From: an uncultured Bacteroidales bacterium
GTDB taxonomy: Bacteria; Bacteroidota; Bacteroidia; Bacteroidales; UBA932
Length of the DNA stretch: 34,923 bases
Reading direction: 5' to 3'
Assembly (NCBI GenBank): GCA_945827785.1
Contig: CALZOR010000017.1
Span: 1-34,923, forward strand
The notes under the pieces are model-generated. The model did not search any database, was not told the DNA's origin, and saw only the letters and a list, made by a program, of their open reading frames with translations. Positions 34,905 to 34,923 of the stretch are shown here, piece by piece. The position numbers and the translations under genes are program-made. Positions within the stretch are counted from its first letter, which is position 1. Every line of letters begins with the position of its first letter.

Positions 34905-34923
34905 GACTTTACTATTTGAATAT

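Noticed and set aside
1..34923. Search for tRNA, rRNA, CRISPR arrays, insertion sequences, phage genes and toxin-antitoxin pairs
   Set aside because: No cloverleaf-like stretch, regularly spaced repeat array, transposase, integrase or phage protein was recognised in any frame.

Overview
The window is chromosomal DNA of a member of the phylum Bacteroidota, most likely order Bacteroidales; genus cannot be decided by eye. The grounds are a SusC/SusD pair, many short lipoproteins with lipobox cysteines, promoter-like sites of the TTTG-N19-21-TAnnTTTG type, start codons without clear Shine-Dalgarno sequences, and the HU / small basic protein / RNase G gene order. No phage, insertion sequence, CRISPR array, rRNA or tRNA was recognised. 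Coding density is very high and no gap exceeds 300 bases.

Region 1 (40-14737, + strand) is one tightly packed nine-gene outer-membrane operon: a SusC-type TonB-dependent transporter, a SusD-type lipoprotein, a DUF4843-like lipoprotein, a large BACON-like lipoprotein, two leucine-rich-repeat lipoproteins, a subtilisin-like (S8) protease lipoprotein with an intact catalytic triad, a DUF1573-like lipoprotein and a small lipocalin-like lipoprotein. There is a protease but no glycosidase, sulfatase or polysaccharide lyase. I therefore infer a protein/peptide acquisition locus: LRR and BACON proteins would bind a protein target, the protease would cut it, and SusCD would import the peptides. It ends at a hairpin (14760-14796) shared with the convergent RNase G gene.

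Region 2 (14774-16894, - strand) is a nucleic-acid housekeeping operon: HU, a 30-residue extremely basic protein and RNase G, behind a good Bacteroidota promoter at 16863-16894.

Region 3 (17056-23646, + strand) holds lon, ung, coaD, a protein with two thioredoxin folds and a CstA transporter. All are closely spaced and probably at least partly co-transcribed. A 15-bp palindrome lies upstream of lon, and a one-mismatch copy lies upstream of rng.

Region 4 (23655-25514, - strand) is a 619-residue RelA/SpoT homologue. It has an intact hydrolase (HD) motif but a synthetase domain that has drifted from consensus.

Region 5 (25672-31528, + strand) has its own promoter. It carries a predicted beta-barrel, an alpha/beta-hydrolase lipoprotein and a fibronectin-like lipoprotein, and runs by overlap into an AddB-like nuclease gene. 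A roughly 177-bp inverted-repeat element (31536-31712) then separates this from the AddA-like helicase-nuclease gene (31749-34904). Together the last two genes should form the RecBCD-equivalent double-strand-break repair enzyme.

The observations most worth following are the LRR/subtilase SusCD locus, the inverted-repeat element between the addB- and addA-like genes, the paired palindromes at lon and rng, the divergent RSH synthetase, and the short basic protein.
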